Shown: positions 37,678 through 46,504, counted from the stretch's first letter. The stretch is 64,000 nt of DNA from Bradyrhizobium sp. AUGA SZCCT0158 (GCF_018130065.1 NZ_JAFCME010000023.1:30578-94577); one strand, 5' to 3'. Made by a program: numbers and translations. The notes: generated from the sequence alone by a model not told the origin.

Positions 37678-39768
37678 TCACGCCGCCTCCGGCGTTTCGA
37701 GCAGGCCCCGGCGGCGCAGCAGCGCGTCGGGCTCCGGCTCCCGGCCGCGGAACGCGACATAGGCATCCTCGGGGTCGCGCGAGCCGCCGGACGAGTAGAT
37801 GTCGTCATGCAGGCGCTTGGCGGTGGCGGGATCGAAGATGTCGCCGGCCTCCTCGAAGGCGCCGAACGCGTCGGCGTCCATCACCTCCGACCACATGTAG
37901 CTGTAATAGCCCGACGCATAATGGTCGCCGGAGAAGATGTGGCCGAATTGCGTGGGCCGGTGCCGCAGCGCGATCTCGGCGGGCATCCCGATTTTCTCCA
38001 GCTCCGCCTTCTCGAACGCGCCGACGTCGCGGCTGGCCGAGGCCGGCTGGGTGTGGAATTCGAGGTCGATCAGCGCCGAGGAGACGAATTCGACGGTGGC
38101 AAAGCCCTGGTTGAATTTTCGCGCGGCCAGGAAGCGGGTGAGCAGTTCGTCCGGCAGCGGCTCGCCGGTCTGGTAGTGTTTTGCGAACTGCCGCAGCACC
38201 TGCGGCTGTTCCTGCCAGTGCTCGTAGAGCTGCGAGGGCAGCTCGACGAAGTCGGTAAACACGGACGTGCCTGACAGCGAGGGGTAGTTCACGTTGGACA
38301 GCATGCCGTGCAGGCCGTGGCCAAACTCGTGGAACAGGGTCCGCGCGTCGTCCGGCGACAGCAGCGACGGCTCGCCGTCGGCGCCCTTGGCGAAGTTGCA
38401 CACATTGATCACCAAGGGAGCGATCGCGCCGTCGAGCTTCTGCTGGTCGCGCAGCGAGGTCATCCAGGCGCCGGATCGCTTTGACGGCCGGGCGAAGTAG
38501 TCGCCATAGAACAGCGCCTTGTGCTTGCCGTCGGCGCCCTTGACCTCCCAGACCCGGACGTCCGGGTGCCAGACCGGGATATCCTTGCGCTCGGCGAAGG
38601 TGACGCCGAACAGGCGGGTGGCGCAGTCGAAGGCGGCCTCGATCATGTGGTCGAGCACCAGATACGGCTTGATCGCGGCGTCGTCGAAATTGGCGCGGAC
38701 CTGGCGCAGCTTTTCGGCGTAGTAGCGCCAGTCCCACGGCGCCAGCGCGAAGTTGCCGCCCTCTTCGGCGATCATGGCCTGCAGCGCGTCGCGGTCGGCG
38801 AGCGCCCTCGCCCGCGCCGGCTTCCAGACCCGCTCCAGCAGGCTGCGCACCGCCTCGGGCGTCTTGGCCATGGAGTCTTCGAGGCGATAGGCCGCATAGG
38901 TCGGGTAACCCATGATCTTCGCGGCCTCCTCGCGGAGCCCCAGGATCTCCACCACGGTGGCGTTGTTGTCGTTGGCGTTGCCGTTGTCGCCGCGGGCGGT
39001 GAAGGCACGGAACACCTTCTCGCGCAGGTCACGCCGATCCGAGCTCTTCAGGAACGGCTCCACGGAAGAGCGCGACAGCGTCACGATCGCCTTGCCGGCC
39101 ATCCCGCGCGCCTCGGCGGCGGCCTTGGCGGCGGCGACGAAGGCTTCAGGCAGCCCGCCGCGGTCGTCCTCGCCAAGCTCCATGAACCAGTCCTGCTCGT
39201 CGCCGAGCAGGTGATGGCTGAACGAGGTGCCAAGCTCGGCCAGCCGCTCATTGATCTCGGCCCGGCGCGCCTTGGCGGCTTCGTCGAGGCCGGCGCCGGC
39301 GCGGTGGAAGTTGGTGTAGGTGCGCTCCAGCAGCCGGATCTCCTCAGCCGTGAGGCCGAGCGCGGCGCGGTTGTGGTGGAGCATGGCGATGCGCCCGAAC
39401 AGCACCGCGTTCATCATGATCGGATTCCAGTGCCGCGCCATCCTGGGCGACACTTCCTTGTCGATCTCCAGGATCGCCGGATTGGAGTGCGCCGACACCA
39501 GGTCGTAGAACACGGCGGAGACCTTGGAGAGCAGCTTGCCGGAGCGCTCCAGCGCCGTAATCGTGTTGGCAAAGTCGGGCGCCGCGGGATCGTGGGTGAT
39601 GGCGGCGACCTCGGCGGCGTGATCGGCAAAGGCCTGCTCGAAAGCCGGCAGGAAGTGCTCAGGGAGAATTTCCGCAAACGGCGGCGTCTCGAACGGCGTC
39701 TGCCACGGCCGGAGCAGCGGATTTGCCGGGGCTTCCGGAGGGGCTGCATTTTGCTGGGTTTCCGACAT
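37678..39768 (-). CDS. prlC: Oligopeptidase A-type M3 metallopeptidase
   Basis: 696 residues from the ATG at 39768; the 52 upstream in-frame codons lie in a repeat and are rejected. All helical. The zinc site is FHEFGHGLHG (His480, Glu481, His484), and FVELPSQ (Glu509) gives the third ligand. M3A enzymes cut short peptides, including cleaved signal peptides, in the cytosol. The symbol follows the E. coli oligopeptidase A; the close relative dcp cannot be fully excluded. A single gene flanked by palindromic repeats on both sides. Confidence 0.92.
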   Translation of the reverse strand: MSETQQNAAPPEAPANPLLRPWQTPFETPPFAEILPEHFLPAFEQAFADHAAEVAAITHDPAAPDFANTITALERSGKLLSKVSAVFYDLVSAHSNPAILEIDKEVSPRMARHWNPIMMNAVLFGRIAMLHHNRAALGLTAEEIRLLERTYTNFHRAGAGLDEAAKARRAEINERLAELGTSFSHHLLGDEQDWFMELGEDDRGGLPEAFVAAAKAAAEARGMAGKAIVTLSRSSVEPFLKSSDRRDLREKVFRAFTARGDNGNANDNNATVVEILGLREEAAKIMGYPTYAAYRLEDSMAKTPEAVRSLLERVWKPARARALADRDALQAMIAEEGGNFALAPWDWRYYAEKLRQVRANFDDAAIKPYLVLDHMIEAAFDCATRLFGVTFAERKDIPVWHPDVRVWEVKGADGKHKALFYGDYFARPSKRSGAWMTSLRDQQKLDGAIAPLVINVCNFAKGADGEPSLLSPDDARTLFHEFGHGLHGMLSNVNYPSLSGTSVFTDFVELPSQLYEHWQEQPQVLRQFAKHYQTGEPLPDELLTRFLAARKFNQGFATVEFVSSALIDLEFHTQPASASRDVGAFEKAELEKIGMPAEIALRHRPTQFGHIFSGDHYASGYYSYMWSEVMDADAFGAFEEAGDIFDPATAKRLHDDIYSSGGSRDPEDAYVAFRGREPEPDALLRRRGLLETPEAA

Positions 39769-39819
39769 CACAAATCCCGCTTTCGCGCTGCAGCCGCTTC
39801 GGGCTTCCAGCCTTGTTTT

Positions 39820-39911
39820 TGACGCGTTTCCTACCGCAGGTAAGTCTACGCAATCTGCGTACACTTGATTGCTATGCGAACCGGCATCCACTTCGGCTCG
39901 AAAACGCTCTG
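39820..39911. repeat. Dispersed repeat with internal insertion
   Basis: The ends TTGACGCGTTTCC and GCGAACCGGCATCCACTTCG..GAAAACGCTCT match 36859-36910, but about 35 bases (TACCGCAGGTAAGTCTACGC...) are inserted in the middle, containing the inverted pair ACGCA / TGCGT. Confidence 0.6.
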
Positions 39912-40016
39912 AATGATGCGTCAATCTATATCACGCGATACGGCATTTTTGGGCCTTTTAAGCTTGATAGTGGGGGCCTTTTCGGAGAGATTGCGCCCAC
40001 CCAACAGGACCTTTTC

Positions 40017-40277
40017 ATGAGCATGCAGCCTTCTTCCGGCGCCAAGAGCGAGATCATCTGGCCGAGCGTCATCACCGTCATCTCGGCGGCGATCCTGATC
40101 GGCGCCGAGGTGTTCGGCGCGGCATTCGCCGGCGGCTGGGCGATCGCGATCCTGCTTGGACTCTCCGACACCGGCGCGCACATCCTGCAGGCGGTGATGT
40201 TCGCCATCGGCGTCGTGATCATGGTCGGCTTCATCCGCCAAGCTCAGCGCATCGAGCCGTTCTGGAAACGCAGCTGA
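40017..40277 (+). CDS. Small membrane protein of unknown function
   Basis: 86 residues from the ATG at 40017. Two hydrophobic segments (about 16-38 and 41-72) and a basic C-terminus (QAQRIEPFWKRS) suggest an inner-membrane hairpin with both ends in the cytosol. It has no known motif. It stands alone between the M3 peptidase gene and the ornithine decarboxylase leader. Confidence 0.7.
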   Translation: MSMQPSSGAKSEIIWPSVITVISAAILIGAEVFGAAFAGGWAIAILLGLSDTGAHILQAVMFAIGVVIMVGFIRQAQRIEPFWKRS

Positions 40278-40380
40278 CGCGCTTGAAGCGAAGAGCGCTG
40301 CGGCGCAGGCGCTTTCGCGATTCCACTTCACGCGACAACACTCCGTAATTTCCCCGAGAAGTCTTAACGGCTGTTCATGT

Positions 40381-40412
40381 TTGACGTCGCCAGCGCGCGC
40401 TGGCGACGTCAA
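40381..40412. repeat. Perfect 32-bp palindrome
   Basis: TTGACGTCGCCAGCGC is followed directly by its exact reverse complement, with no spacer. It lies about 60 bp before a mini-ORF in the ornithine decarboxylase leader. No T-run follows, so a cruciform or a dimeric protein site is as likely as a terminator. Confidence 0.85.
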
Positions 40413-40475
40413 GAGACGCGCTGAGCGCGCTGCTGTAAGCACGCGTTAGGGAAATTTGCCCACAGCCTAAAAAAA

Positions 40476-40556
40476 ATGTTGCGAAGCGAATTCAAAAGTC
40501 TTATTTGCACTCTTGCCCAATTTCGCACGTGCCTGTGGTCGTGTGTCAGTCGGTAG
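40476..40556 (+). CDS. 26-codon upstream ORF in the odc leader (candidate)
   Basis: ATG at 40476 and TAG at 40554-40556. The peptide starts MLRSEFKSLICTL and ends TCLWSCVSR, with three cysteines and a tryptophan. No clear ribosome site is visible; an A-run lies just before the ATG. In enterobacteria an arrest peptide (SpeFL) controls ornithine decarboxylase in response to ornithine; a similar role is possible here but unproven. The ORF ends where the folded RNA begins. Confidence 0.35.
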   Translation: MLRSEFKSLICTLAQFRTCLWSCVSR

Positions 40557-40960
40557 GTATCCGGACAAGAGGCCGGACAGCCGCCAAGGGATGAAGAACC
40601 GAGGGTCGCTTCATTAGCGGCCAGCATCTCTCTCAAGAGATGCCGTTGAAGGTCTCTGCATCCTTTGCAACCGTGACTGGCAGCCGGAGGCGAACCGGCG
40701 CACCCCGCTCTCAACGGGGGACGCGACTTAAAGCAACGACGGATCGGGCTTTTTTGGTCTCTACCGGCATTCCAACGCCGGCGCGGGCTACTGAAAAGGC
40801 TTGTCCTTCATTGCCAGGTGTGCGGGCGGGAAATTCCCAACCAATCCACGGCAGCACTATTCGGTCTGAGTCCAAGGCCTAGTCGCGTCTCCATCGTGCG
40901 ACTGCGCCGAAGCACTTATGGCCGAGATTTACATTTGAACGGGTCCCGTCGCTGGGCCGT
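40557..40960 (+). ncRNA. Structured leader RNA upstream of ornithine decarboxylase (speF-motif-like)
   Basis: About 400 non-coding bases lead into the decarboxylase gene and hold a series of hairpins: TCCGG / CCGGA (40560-40577), a perfect 8-bp stem GCATCTCT-CTCA-AGAGATGC (40624-40643), GCCGG / CCGGC (40683-40699), CCCCG / CGGGG (40713-40729), and CCGGC / GCCGG near 40765-40785. A T-run lies at 40750-40755. The alphaproteobacterial speF RNA motif is known in exactly this position, so the region is probably that element. Boundaries are approximate. Confidence 0.65.
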
Positions 40961-40972
40961 TTGGAGGGTGCT

Positions 40973-42115
40973 ATGACCGAACGTATTCAGGAATTCCTGC
41001 GCAACCGCCGCAGCGAGGGCCAGGACACCGAGCCGTGCCTCGTGGTCGACCTCGAAGTCGTGCGCGACAACTACCAGACCTTCGCGAAGGCCTTGCCGGA
41101 CAGCCGCGTGTTCTACGCGGTGAAGGCAAACCCGTCGCCGGAAGTGCTGCAGCTGCTGGCCTCGATGGGCTCGTGCTTCGACACCGCGACCGTCGCCGAG
41201 ATCGAAATGGCGCTGGCTGCCGGTGCGACGCCGGACCGCGTCTCCTATGGCAACACGATCAAGAAGGAGCGCGACATCGCGCGTGCCTTCGCGCTCGGCA
41301 TTCGCCTGTTCGCGGTCGACTGCGCCGCCGAAGTCGAGAAGGTTGCCCGTGCCGCGCCCGGCGCCAAGGTGTTCTGCCGCATCCTCTATGATTGCGCCGG
41401 CGCCGAATGGCCGCTGTCGCGCAAGTTCGGCTGCGATCCCGAGATGGCGGTCGACGTGCTCGACCTCGCCAAGCGTCTGGGCCTGGAGCCGTGCGGCATC
41501 TCGTTCCATGTCGGCTCACAGCAGCGCAAGGTGAAGGCGTGGGACCGTGCCCTGTCGATGGCCTCGTCGGTGTTCCGTGACTGCGCCGAGCGCGGGATCA
41601 ACCTGTCCATGGTCAACATGGGCGGCGGATTCCCGACCAAGTACCTCAAGGACGTTCCTCCGGTCCTGCAATATGGCCGGTCGATCTTCCGCGCGCTGCG
41701 CAAGCATTTCGGCAACCAGATCCCGGAAACCATCATCGAGCCGGGCCGCGGCATGGTCGGCAATGCCGGCATCATCGAGACCGAAGTCGTTCTGATCTCC
41801 AAGAAGAGCGACGAGGACGAGGTGCGCTGGGTGTATCTGGACATCGGCAAGTTCGGCGGTCTCGCCGAGACGATGGACGAGTCGATCCGCTACGCCATCC
41901 GCACCCCGCATGACGGTGCGGACATGACGCCGTGCGTGCTCGCGGGCCCGACCTGCGACAGCGCCGACGTGTTGTACGAGAAGCTGCCGTATCCGCTCCC
42001 GGTTACGCTCGAGATCGGCGACAAGCTGCTGATCGAAGGCACCGGCGCCTATACGTCGACCTACTCGTCGGTGGCGTTCAACGGCATCCCGCCGCTGCGG
42101 ACCTACCACATCTGA
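40973..42115 (+). CDS. odc: Ornithine decarboxylase (fold III, PLP)
   Basis: 380 residues from the ATG at 40973, which has GGAGG upstream. Alanine-racemase-type barrel: PLP Lys51 in FYAVKANPSP, glycine loop MGGGFPTKY (216-224), EPGRG (256-260) for phosphate, and catalytic Cys328-Asp329 in AGPTCDSAD at the dimer interface. It converts ornithine to putrescine, the first step of polyamine synthesis. Related enzymes also accept lysine. The long folded leader suggests control by polyamines or ornithine. Homospermidine synthase follows two genes on, so the end product is likely homospermidine. Confidence 0.92.
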   Translation: MTERIQEFLRNRRSEGQDTEPCLVVDLEVVRDNYQTFAKALPDSRVFYAVKANPSPEVLQLLASMGSCFDTATVAEIEMALAAGATPDRVSYGNTIKKERDIARAFALGIRLFAVDCAAEVEKVARAAPGAKVFCRILYDCAGAEWPLSRKFGCDPEMAVDVLDLAKRLGLEPCGISFHVGSQQRKVKAWDRALSMASSVFRDCAERGINLSMVNMGGGFPTKYLKDVPPVLQYGRSIFRALRKHFGNQIPETIIEPGRGMVGNAGIIETEVVLISKKSDEDEVRWVYLDIGKFGGLAETMDESIRYAIRTPHDGADMTPCVLAGPTCDSADVLYEKLPYPLPVTLEIGDKLLIEGTGAYTSTYSSVAFNGIPPLRTYHI

Positions 42116-42140
42116 ACTGGCCGCTGAGGCCTGACTAACC

Positions 42141-42162
42141 GGGAGCCGGCGCGCCGGCTCCC
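42141..42162 (+). terminator. Palindromic hairpin after ornithine decarboxylase
   Basis: GGGAGCCGGCG followed directly by its reverse complement, 26 bp after the stop. It has a few T residues downstream but no long run, so it is a weak or Rho-assisted terminator. Confidence 0.6.
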
Positions 42163-42233
42163 ATCCCTCATTTCGCGATTTTCTGACAACGCTCCGCGGC
42201 GTGATTTGCCGTTGGAGTGAGGACTGACGTGCC

Positions 42234-42836
42234 ATGACTGCTTTGCGGAAGACCACTGTTGCCCTCACCCCGAATGCCGCTCCGTTCGCGATCCGTGCGG
42301 AACGGGCTTCGGACGTCGTTGCGCGTGAAGCGCTGCTGGATGCCTGCTTTGGCGCAAACCGCCTTAACCGCACCTGCCAGCGCCTGCGTGACGGACGTAC
42401 GCCCGCCGAAGGCCTTGCCTTGTCGGCCGTGGCACGAGGGAAGCTGGTGGGCACCGTGCGGTTGTGGCACGTCAGCGCCGGGGGCATCCCGGCGCTGATG
42501 CTCGGCCCGCTGGCGGTTGAGGAATCCTCCCGCCAATTTGGCGTCGGGGCCGCGCTGATGGACCACGCGCTCGCGGCGGCGACGGCGCGTGGCCATCGCG
42601 CGGTGATCCTGCTCGGCGACGCGCCCTATTACGTCAGGTTCGGCTTCTCGGCTGAGAAGACCGGCGCGCTGTCGCTGCCCGGCCCGTTCGAGCGCGACCG
42701 CCTGCTCGGCCTCGAACTGCGCGACGGCGGGCTCGACGGCGCGTGGGGTATGATCTCGGCGTCCGGCGCGCCGCTGGCCAAGGCAAAGGCATCTCGCGCG
42801 AAGAAGGCTCTACAGACTGTGCCGCACGCGGCCTGA
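42234..42836 (+). CDS. GNAT-family N-acetyltransferase
   Basis: 200 residues. The acetyl-CoA core is visible as LGPLAVEESSRQFGVGAALMDHALAAA (about 90-116, the Arg/Gln-x-x-Gly-x-Gly/Ala loop) and the later strand AVILLGDAPYYVRFGFS. It starts 118 bp after ornithine decarboxylase and precedes a Rid-type and a homospermidine synthase gene on the same strand. Its acceptor might be a polyamine or a precursor, but only context suggests this. The C-terminal 25 residues are Ala/Lys-rich and likely disordered. Confidence 0.85.
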   Translation: MTALRKTTVALTPNAAPFAIRAERASDVVAREALLDACFGANRLNRTCQRLRDGRTPAEGLALSAVARGKLVGTVRLWHVSAGGIPALMLGPLAVEESSRQFGVGAALMDHALAAATARGHRAVILLGDAPYYVRFGFSAEKTGALSLPGPFERDRLLGLELRDGGLDGAWGMISASGAPLAKAKASRAKKALQTVPHAA

Positions 42837-42930
42837 GCCGTCGCGTCAGAGGGGTTGCGCGGTCCGGCGAAAAGCCCTTAAACCGCGCCAAATCAGCTAT
42901 TTCCGGATCAGGCCGCAAATCGAGGTTCCG

Positions 42931-43320
42931 ATGCCCCGCCGTCTCATTTCCACCGGTTCGCCGTTCGAGAAGACCGCCGGCTACAGCCGCGCCGTGATCG
43001 ACGGCGATTTCGCCTTTGTCGCCGGCACCACCGGCTATGACTACACCACCATGACGATGCCTGACGATGTCACGAGCCAGTCACGGAACTGCTTCAAGAC
43101 CATCGAGGCCGCCTTGAAAGAAGGCGGCTTCGCGATGGCCGACATCGTCCGCGCGACCTACTACATCACCGACCTCAGGGATGCGGATGCCCATTTCGCG
43201 GTCTGCGGCGAAGTTCTCGGCGACATCCGCCCGGCCGCCACGCTTCTGGTGGTCGCGGGCCTCTACAAGCCCGAGATGAAGATCGAGATCGAAGTAACTG
43301 CCAAGCGCCGCAGCGCCTGA
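42931..43320 (+). CDS. Rid-family (YjgF/YER057c) protein lacking the catalytic Arg
   Basis: 129 residues, a trimeric chorismate-mutase-like fold. The conserved core is RPAATLLVVAGLYKPEMKIEIEVTAKR. In RidA deaminases the text is RPARS..EVARLPKD, with Arg105 binding the imine substrate. Here that Arg is Gly (VVAGLY), while the Glu in EIEVTA is kept. So it probably is not a standard 2-iminobutanoate deaminase but a member of a non-deaminase Rid subfamily. It lies 48 bp before homospermidine synthase. Confidence 0.85.
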   Translation: MPRRLISTGSPFEKTAGYSRAVIDGDFAFVAGTTGYDYTTMTMPDDVTSQSRNCFKTIEAALKEGGFAMADIVRATYYITDLRDADAHFAVCGEVLGDIRPAATLLVVAGLYKPEMKIEIEVTAKRRSA

Positions 43321-43368
43321 TCCACCCCTCACCATCTGTCCGCCAGCACTTTCCGGAGAAACCATCCC

Positions 43369-44811
43369 ATGAGCCCCGCCTCGCAGATCTACGCGAAGAT
43401 CACCGGCCCCATCGTCATGGTCGGCTTCGGCTCCATCGGCAAAGGCACCTTGCCGATGATCGAGCGGCATCTCGATTACGACAAGTCGCGCATCACCGTG
43501 ATCGATCCCAAGGACGAGGGCCGCAAGGCGCATTGCGAGAAGCACAATGTAAGATTCATCCAGCAGGGCGTGACCAAAGACAATTATCGCGCCTTGCTTA
43601 CCCCGCTGCTCACCGAAGGCGGCGGCCAGGGTTTTTGCGTCAATCTCTCGGTCGATACCGGCTCCACCGACATCATGGAGCTCTGCAACGAACTTGGCGC
43701 GCTTTATATCGACACCGTCAACGAGCCCTGGCTCGGCTTCTATTTCGATTCTTCGAAGGGCCCGGAAGCGCGCTCCAACTACGCCCTTCGCGAAGCGACG
43801 CTGGCCGCCAAGAAGGCGCGCCCCGCGGGCTCGACGACGGCCGTCTCCTGCTGTGGCGCCAATCCCGGCATGGTGTCCTTTTTCGTCAAGCAGGCGCTGC
43901 TCAATGTCGCCGCTGATCTGAAGCTCAATGCCCCCAAGCCGAAGACCAAGGCCGAATGGGCTGATTTGATGCGGCAGGCCGGCATCAAGGGCATCCACAT
44001 CGCCGAACGCGACACCCAGCGCTCCAAGTCGCCGAAAGAGCCTGACGTCTTCGTCAATACCTGGTCGGTGGAAGGTTTCCTGTCGGAAGGCGTGCAGCCG
44101 TCCGAACTCGGCTGGGGCACCCATGAAAAATGGATGCCCGAGAATGCGCGTACCCACCAGGCCGGCTGCGGCGCCGCCATCTATCTGATGCAACCCGGCG
44201 CCAACACGCGCGTGCGCACCTGGTGCCCGACCCGCGGCGCGCAGTATGGCTTCCTCGTCACCCACAACGAGTCGATCTCGATCTCCGATTACTTCACGGT
44301 GCGTGACGCATCGGGCACGGCGATCTACCGGCCGACCTGCCACTATGCCTATCATCCGGCTGACGATGCCGTGCTCTCGCTGCATGAGATGTTCGGCCGC
44401 GCGGCGAAGATGCAGGAAAAGCACCACATCCTCGATGAGAACGAAATCGTCGACGGCATCGACGAACTCGGCGTGCTGCTGTTCGGCCATGACAACAATG
44501 CCTACTGGTACGGCTCGCAGCTCTCGATCGAAGAGACCCGCAAACTCGCGCCCTATCAGAACGCCACCGGCCTGCAAGTGACCTCCGCCGTGCTCGGCGG
44601 CATGGTGTGGGCGCTGGAAAACCCGAACGAAGGCATCGTCGAAGCCGACGAGATGGATTTCGATCGTCTGCTGGAAATCCAGATGCCGTATCTCGGCCCG
44701 GTGAAAGGCTACTACACCGACTGGACCCCGCTGACGGACCGGCCGGGCCTGTTCCCGGAAGACATCGACACCTCGGATCCCTGGCAGTTCCGGAATATTC
44801 TGGTGCGGTAA
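43369..44811 (+). CDS. hss: Homospermidine synthase
   Basis: 480 residues. NAD-binding Rossmann motif MVGFGSIGKGTLPMIERH (17-34), then NLSVDTGSTDIMELC, NEPWLGFYFD and SCCGANPGMVSFF, all hallmarks of bacterial homospermidine synthase. The enzyme joins two putrescines (or putrescine and spermidine) with NAD as a transient hydride carrier to give sym-homospermidine, a main polyamine of rhizobia. It lies downstream of odc, GNAT and Rid genes on the same strand, a compact polyamine locus. Confidence 0.95.
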   Translation: MSPASQIYAKITGPIVMVGFGSIGKGTLPMIERHLDYDKSRITVIDPKDEGRKAHCEKHNVRFIQQGVTKDNYRALLTPLLTEGGGQGFCVNLSVDTGSTDIMELCNELGALYIDTVNEPWLGFYFDSSKGPEARSNYALREATLAAKKARPAGSTTAVSCCGANPGMVSFFVKQALLNVAADLKLNAPKPKTKAEWADLMRQAGIKGIHIAERDTQRSKSPKEPDVFVNTWSVEGFLSEGVQPSELGWGTHEKWMPENARTHQAGCGAAIYLMQPGANTRVRTWCPTRGAQYGFLVTHNESISISDYFTVRDASGTAIYRPTCHYAYHPADDAVLSLHEMFGRAAKMQEKHHILDENEIVDGIDELGVLLFGHDNNAYWYGSQLSIEETRKLAPYQNATGLQVTSAVLGGMVWALENPNEGIVEADEMDFDRLLEIQMPYLGPVKGYYTDWTPLTDRPGLFPEDIDTSDPWQFRNILVR

Positions 44812-44970
44812 TGTTGGGTTCCATCCCCCGGTGCACTGCAGCATCAGGGGTCGCCGGCCAGCGTAACGCTCGCTTAATGAAATCGCGCCATCCTGAAGGG
44901 TACCCCTTTTGCGAGGGCCTTGAGCCGTCCTGTGTCTCTGCGCAGCGACGTCCCCGGTGGAGCGGTGGAA

Positions 44971-45192
44971 ATGCGCGTCTTTATCGCAATCATGCTATCG
45001 GCGGTCGTTTTGGCCGGGTGCAAACCTGACAACAACAACGACATCACCGGCTCGATCGATAACTGCGCCCGCAAGCTCTACAGCTCCTACAATCCCAAGG
45101 ACCTGAAGCAGTGCATTAACGTGTGCATCTCCTGCCAGCGCGGCGTGATGACGACCTGCTCGACCTCCTGCACGCTGAAGGGCGCGCAGTAG
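44971..45192 (+). CDS. Small Cys-rich lipoprotein
   Basis: 73 residues from the ATG at 44971. A signal peptide with the lipobox VLAGC (Cys16 lipidated) gives a mature domain of about 57 residues with eight or so cysteines after the lipidated one (CARKLYSSY, CINVCISCQRG, CSTSCTLKG). Even spacing suggests disulfides or metal binding in the periplasm. I do not recognise the family. It lies alone between hss and the convergent acetoacetate decarboxylase gene. Confidence 0.72.
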   Translation: MRVFIAIMLSAVVLAGCKPDNNNDITGSIDNCARKLYSSYNPKDLKQCINVCISCQRGVMTTCSTSCTLKGAQ

Positions 45193-45225
45193 AGCGTCTT
45201 CGTCATTCCGCGATGGTGACGACCC

Positions 45226-45966
45226 TCACTTCGCCATATAGTCGAACGCCACCTTCCCAAATCCCAGCGTCAGATCGGCCTTGAAATGCAGTGCGGAGAC
45301 CACTTCGCGCACCGGAAGCCGGGCAACGTCGCACAGCGCATGGGGAAACAGGCCAAGCGCGGCCGGACCGCTCCATGCTTCCTTCAGCGTGATGTCCTCG
45401 AGATGGAAGCGGACCAGTTCGCAGATCCGAGGGCTGCCGTCGACATGCGGGATGATCTTGAGAATGAAGTTCGGCGCCTTCATGCCCTTCAGCACGGCGT
45501 CATGATCGACCGGGCGGTGCTTGTAACCCATGGTGGCGGAGGCGCAGAGCACCGAGCCGTAATGCAGCGAGCCGACCAGCACATCGCTCTCGACTTCGAT
45601 CTTCGGCTTCGCCAGCTTTTTGGGGAAACCCCAGATTTCACGACCGCCGGCGATCGGGCCTTCGTCGTCGAGATACATGGCGTGGGTATAGGCGCCCTCC
45701 TCGCCGTCGAGACGGACCGGGATCACCTGCCCGGTTTCGGTGTAGTCGCCGAAGCCGGTCGAGTCGGGCATGCGGATGAACTCGTATTTGACGACGGGTT
45801 CAACGACTTCGAGCGGCTCCGGCACCACGGCACGAAGCACCTCCGGGTCGGTCCGGTAGGTGATGATGAAATATTCCCGGTTGAAGAACCGATACGGCCC
45901 CGGCGGGAAGGACGGGTTGGTCAGCGGCATCGAGTACGCGGTTTTCCTGACATCGTCGATCTTCAT
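45226..45966 (-). CDS. adc: Acetoacetate decarboxylase
   Basis: 246 residues from the ATG at 45966, with GGGGCAGG just upstream (an earlier ATG at 45978 is possible). GGREIWGFPKKLAKP (108-122) holds the Schiff-base Lys116 and its neighbour Lys117, equivalent to Lys115 and Lys116 of the clostridial enzyme. It converts acetoacetate to acetone and CO2. In this group it probably works in ketone-body or polyhydroxybutyrate turnover. Single gene, convergent with the lipoprotein. Confidence 0.92.
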   Translation of the reverse strand: MKIDDVRKTAYSMPLTNPSFPPGPYRFFNREYFIITYRTDPEVLRAVVPEPLEVVEPVVKYEFIRMPDSTGFGDYTETGQVIPVRLDGEEGAYTHAMYLDDEGPIAGGREIWGFPKKLAKPKIEVESDVLVGSLHYGSVLCASATMGYKHRPVDHDAVLKGMKAPNFILKIIPHVDGSPRICELVRFHLEDITLKEAWSGPAALGLFPHALCDVARLPVREVVSALHFKADLTLGFGKVAFDYMAK

Positions 45967-46088
45967 GGCCTGCCCCATCTGTCATCGGCGCGGTCGCGCG
46001 ATGAGGGATTATGGGGGAGCTTGATGATGCAGGCGAGACTGTAAATCCGGCAGCGTCAGTCAAATCGGCGTCAGCGAGGTGATGCTGA

Positions 46089-46153
46089 CGTCATCCTGAG
46101 GTGCGAGCCTTGCGGTGCACTTGCACCGCAAGAGCGCGCACCTCAGGATGACG
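46089..46153. repeat. Palindromic repeat (CATCCTGAGGTGCG family)
   Basis: 17-bp perfect inverted ends (CGTCATCCTGAGGTGCG at 46089-46105, inverted at 46137-46153) surround an inner hairpin CTTGCGGTGCA / TGCACCGCAAG. Related to 18857-18958. Confidence 0.88.
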
Positions 46154-46171
46154 GTGCGGGATTTGGAAATC

Positions 46172-46504
46172 CTACTTCTGCTTGATTGGTTCGGCCGTTT
46201 TCTCTGCCGGTGCGGGCGGCAGCGCGGGCTGTGCGCCCGCTTTCTGCGCGTCGGCATCGGGACGCGCCGGTTCAGGCGGCACGTTGGACGGCCGGGTGCC
46301 GGTCGTCGTCTCCGCAGGAACAGACGGCTTTTTTTCCGCGTCAGGCGTCGATTGCAGCGGCTGGGTGGCCTGCGCCAATTGTTGCGGCGGGCGCGCGCTC
46401 AATTCCATCAGCGACAGGCCTGAAATGACAAGCCCCGCCGTGACCAGGACGGCCGCGACAAGAAAATCATTCCGGTAATTGCGCTTGTCATGATCGGCAG
46501 GCAT
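46172..46504 (-). CDS. Single-pass membrane protein with Pro-rich tail
   Basis: 110 residues from the ATG at 46504; a longer TTG start at 46585 is possible. A short charged N-terminus, one membrane helix (about residues 15-37, FLVAAVLVTAGLVISGLSLM), then about 70 residues rich in Pro, Ala, Thr and Lys that would lie in the periplasm. Known motifs are absent. Similar anchored Pro-rich proteins are frequent in Bradyrhizobium; function unknown. Confidence 0.6.
   Translation of the reverse strand: MPADHDKRNYRNDFLVAAVLVTAGLVISGLSLMELSARPPQQLAQATQPLQSTPDAEKKPSVPAETTTGTRPSNVPPEPARPDADAQKAGAQPALPPAPAEKTAEPIKQK

Noticed and set aside
43081..44844. A 587-codon minus-strand frame opposite homospermidine synthase
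   Set aside because: The plus-strand protein matches its family over its entire length. The antisense text has no recognisable domain or start signal.
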